A program made the translations under genes and the position numbers. A stretch of 64,000 nt of DNA from Streptomyces sp. NBC_01268 (lineage in GTDB: Bacteria > Actinomycetota > Actinomycetes > Streptomycetales > Streptomycetaceae). Position 1 is the first letter of the stretch. The number at the start of each line of letters is the position of its first letter. The notes beneath the pieces were generated by a model. That model had not been told where the DNA came from. It was given only the letters and a program-made list of their open reading frames with translations, and did not search any database. The DNA lies in the NCBI RefSeq assembly GCF_036240795.1, contig NZ_CP108454.1:4774001-4838000 (forward strand), given 5' to 3'. Positions 63,783 through 64,000 of this stretch are shown here, piece after piece.

Positions 63783-64000
63783 ATGTCCTTCCCGCTCCTT
63801 ACGGCGACGGCAGCGGTGCCGGCGGTCGGTGCGATCCTCACCGCCGCCGTGCCCGCCGCCCGGCGCACGGCCGCCAAGTGGCTCGCGCTGCTGGTCTCGC
63901 TCGCCACCCTCGTGCTCGCCGCCGTCGTCTTCGCACGGTTCGAGCCCGGCGGCGACCGCTACCAGCTCGTCGAATCGCACTCCTGGATCGCGGACTTCGG
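63783..64000 (+). CDS. nuoM: NADH-quinone oxidoreductase subunit M, 5' part
   Basis: Only the first 72 codons are present. MSFPLLTATAAVPAVGAILT is a first membrane helix, WLALLVSLATLVLAAVVFARF the second, and YQLVESHSWIADFG matches the N-terminal region of NuoM/ND4. It follows nuoL by 5 bp, and nuoN would be expected next. The gene runs out of the window. Confidence 0.92.
   Translation, partial: MSFPLLTATAAVPAVGAILTAAVPAARRTAAKWLALLVSLATLVLAAVVFARFEPGGDRYQLVESHSWIADF

Overview
The window is chromosomal DNA of a Streptomyces or very close relative. The evidence is the extreme GC bias with almost only G/C at third codon positions, frequent GTG and TTG starts, many 4-base start/stop overlaps, XRE/DUF397/ATPase regulator sets, the futalosine-type menaquinone genes mqnA and mqnC, and a nuoA-M complex I operon next to an NlpC/P60 peptidase. 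From memory, the order cold-shock gene, mqnA, mqnC, menG, nuo matches a conserved core segment of Streptomyces chromosomes (about SCO4505 to SCO4575 in S. coelicolor); this was not checked by alignment.

1-15.7 kb is accessory metabolism and regulation. It holds a GlxA-type regulator divergent from an MFS exporter over a DasR-like site, a second MFS carrier, a flavin reductase, a MarR/tautomerase pair, an acyl-CoA ligase plus enoyl-CoA hydratase operon, a flavin monooxygenase, and DoxX plus a DUF35 protein. Four near-identical CTGAC-type palindromes lie at the flavin reductase, ligase and doxX promoters, so these units look like one regulon. A PIN/ribbon-helix-helix toxin-antitoxin pair with 12-bp promoter iterons, an AraC/GyrI regulator, a protein with the LQxxAGN motif seen near contractile injection systems, a TipA-like MerR regulator and a glycosyltransferase follow.

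15.7-21.6 kb is a mobile-element zone. A secreted SGNH hydrolase gene is cut inside its signal peptide by a composite transposon of about 4.8 kb with CTAG target duplications. It consists of an intact IS5-family element with a passenger gene, IS701 remnants, a methyltransferase gene, an ltrA gene, and a 43-bp leftover of a second IS5-type right end.

21.7-38.7 kb resumes chromosomal genes: Old Yellow Enzyme/MerR, a coupled XRE-DUF397-HAD set with a divergent ATPase, an ICL/PEP mutase enzyme with a small secreted partner, a DinB protein, a type-VII-like set (Ser/Thr kinase, ESX-like protein, DUF6571 protein, lipoprotein), a large secreted propeller/repeat protein, a DUF1992 protein and an M23 peptidase.

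38.7-64 kb is the respiratory core: cold-shock gene, mqnA, a MITE inserted at the mqnA stop codon, a lipoprotein esterase, mqnC, a degenerate amidohydrolase, menG, two secreted proteins, a geranylgeranyl reductase (possibly menaquinone tail reduction), a second GlxA-type regulator, an imine-reductase-like enzyme, an NlpC/P60 peptidase and the nuo operon. MqnA, MqnC and MenG make menaquinone and complex I reduces it. The nuo promoter carries a Rex-like (NADH/NAD) operator and paired GTG-N8-CAC motifs. The window ends inside nuoM. No tRNA, rRNA or CRISPR array was seen.
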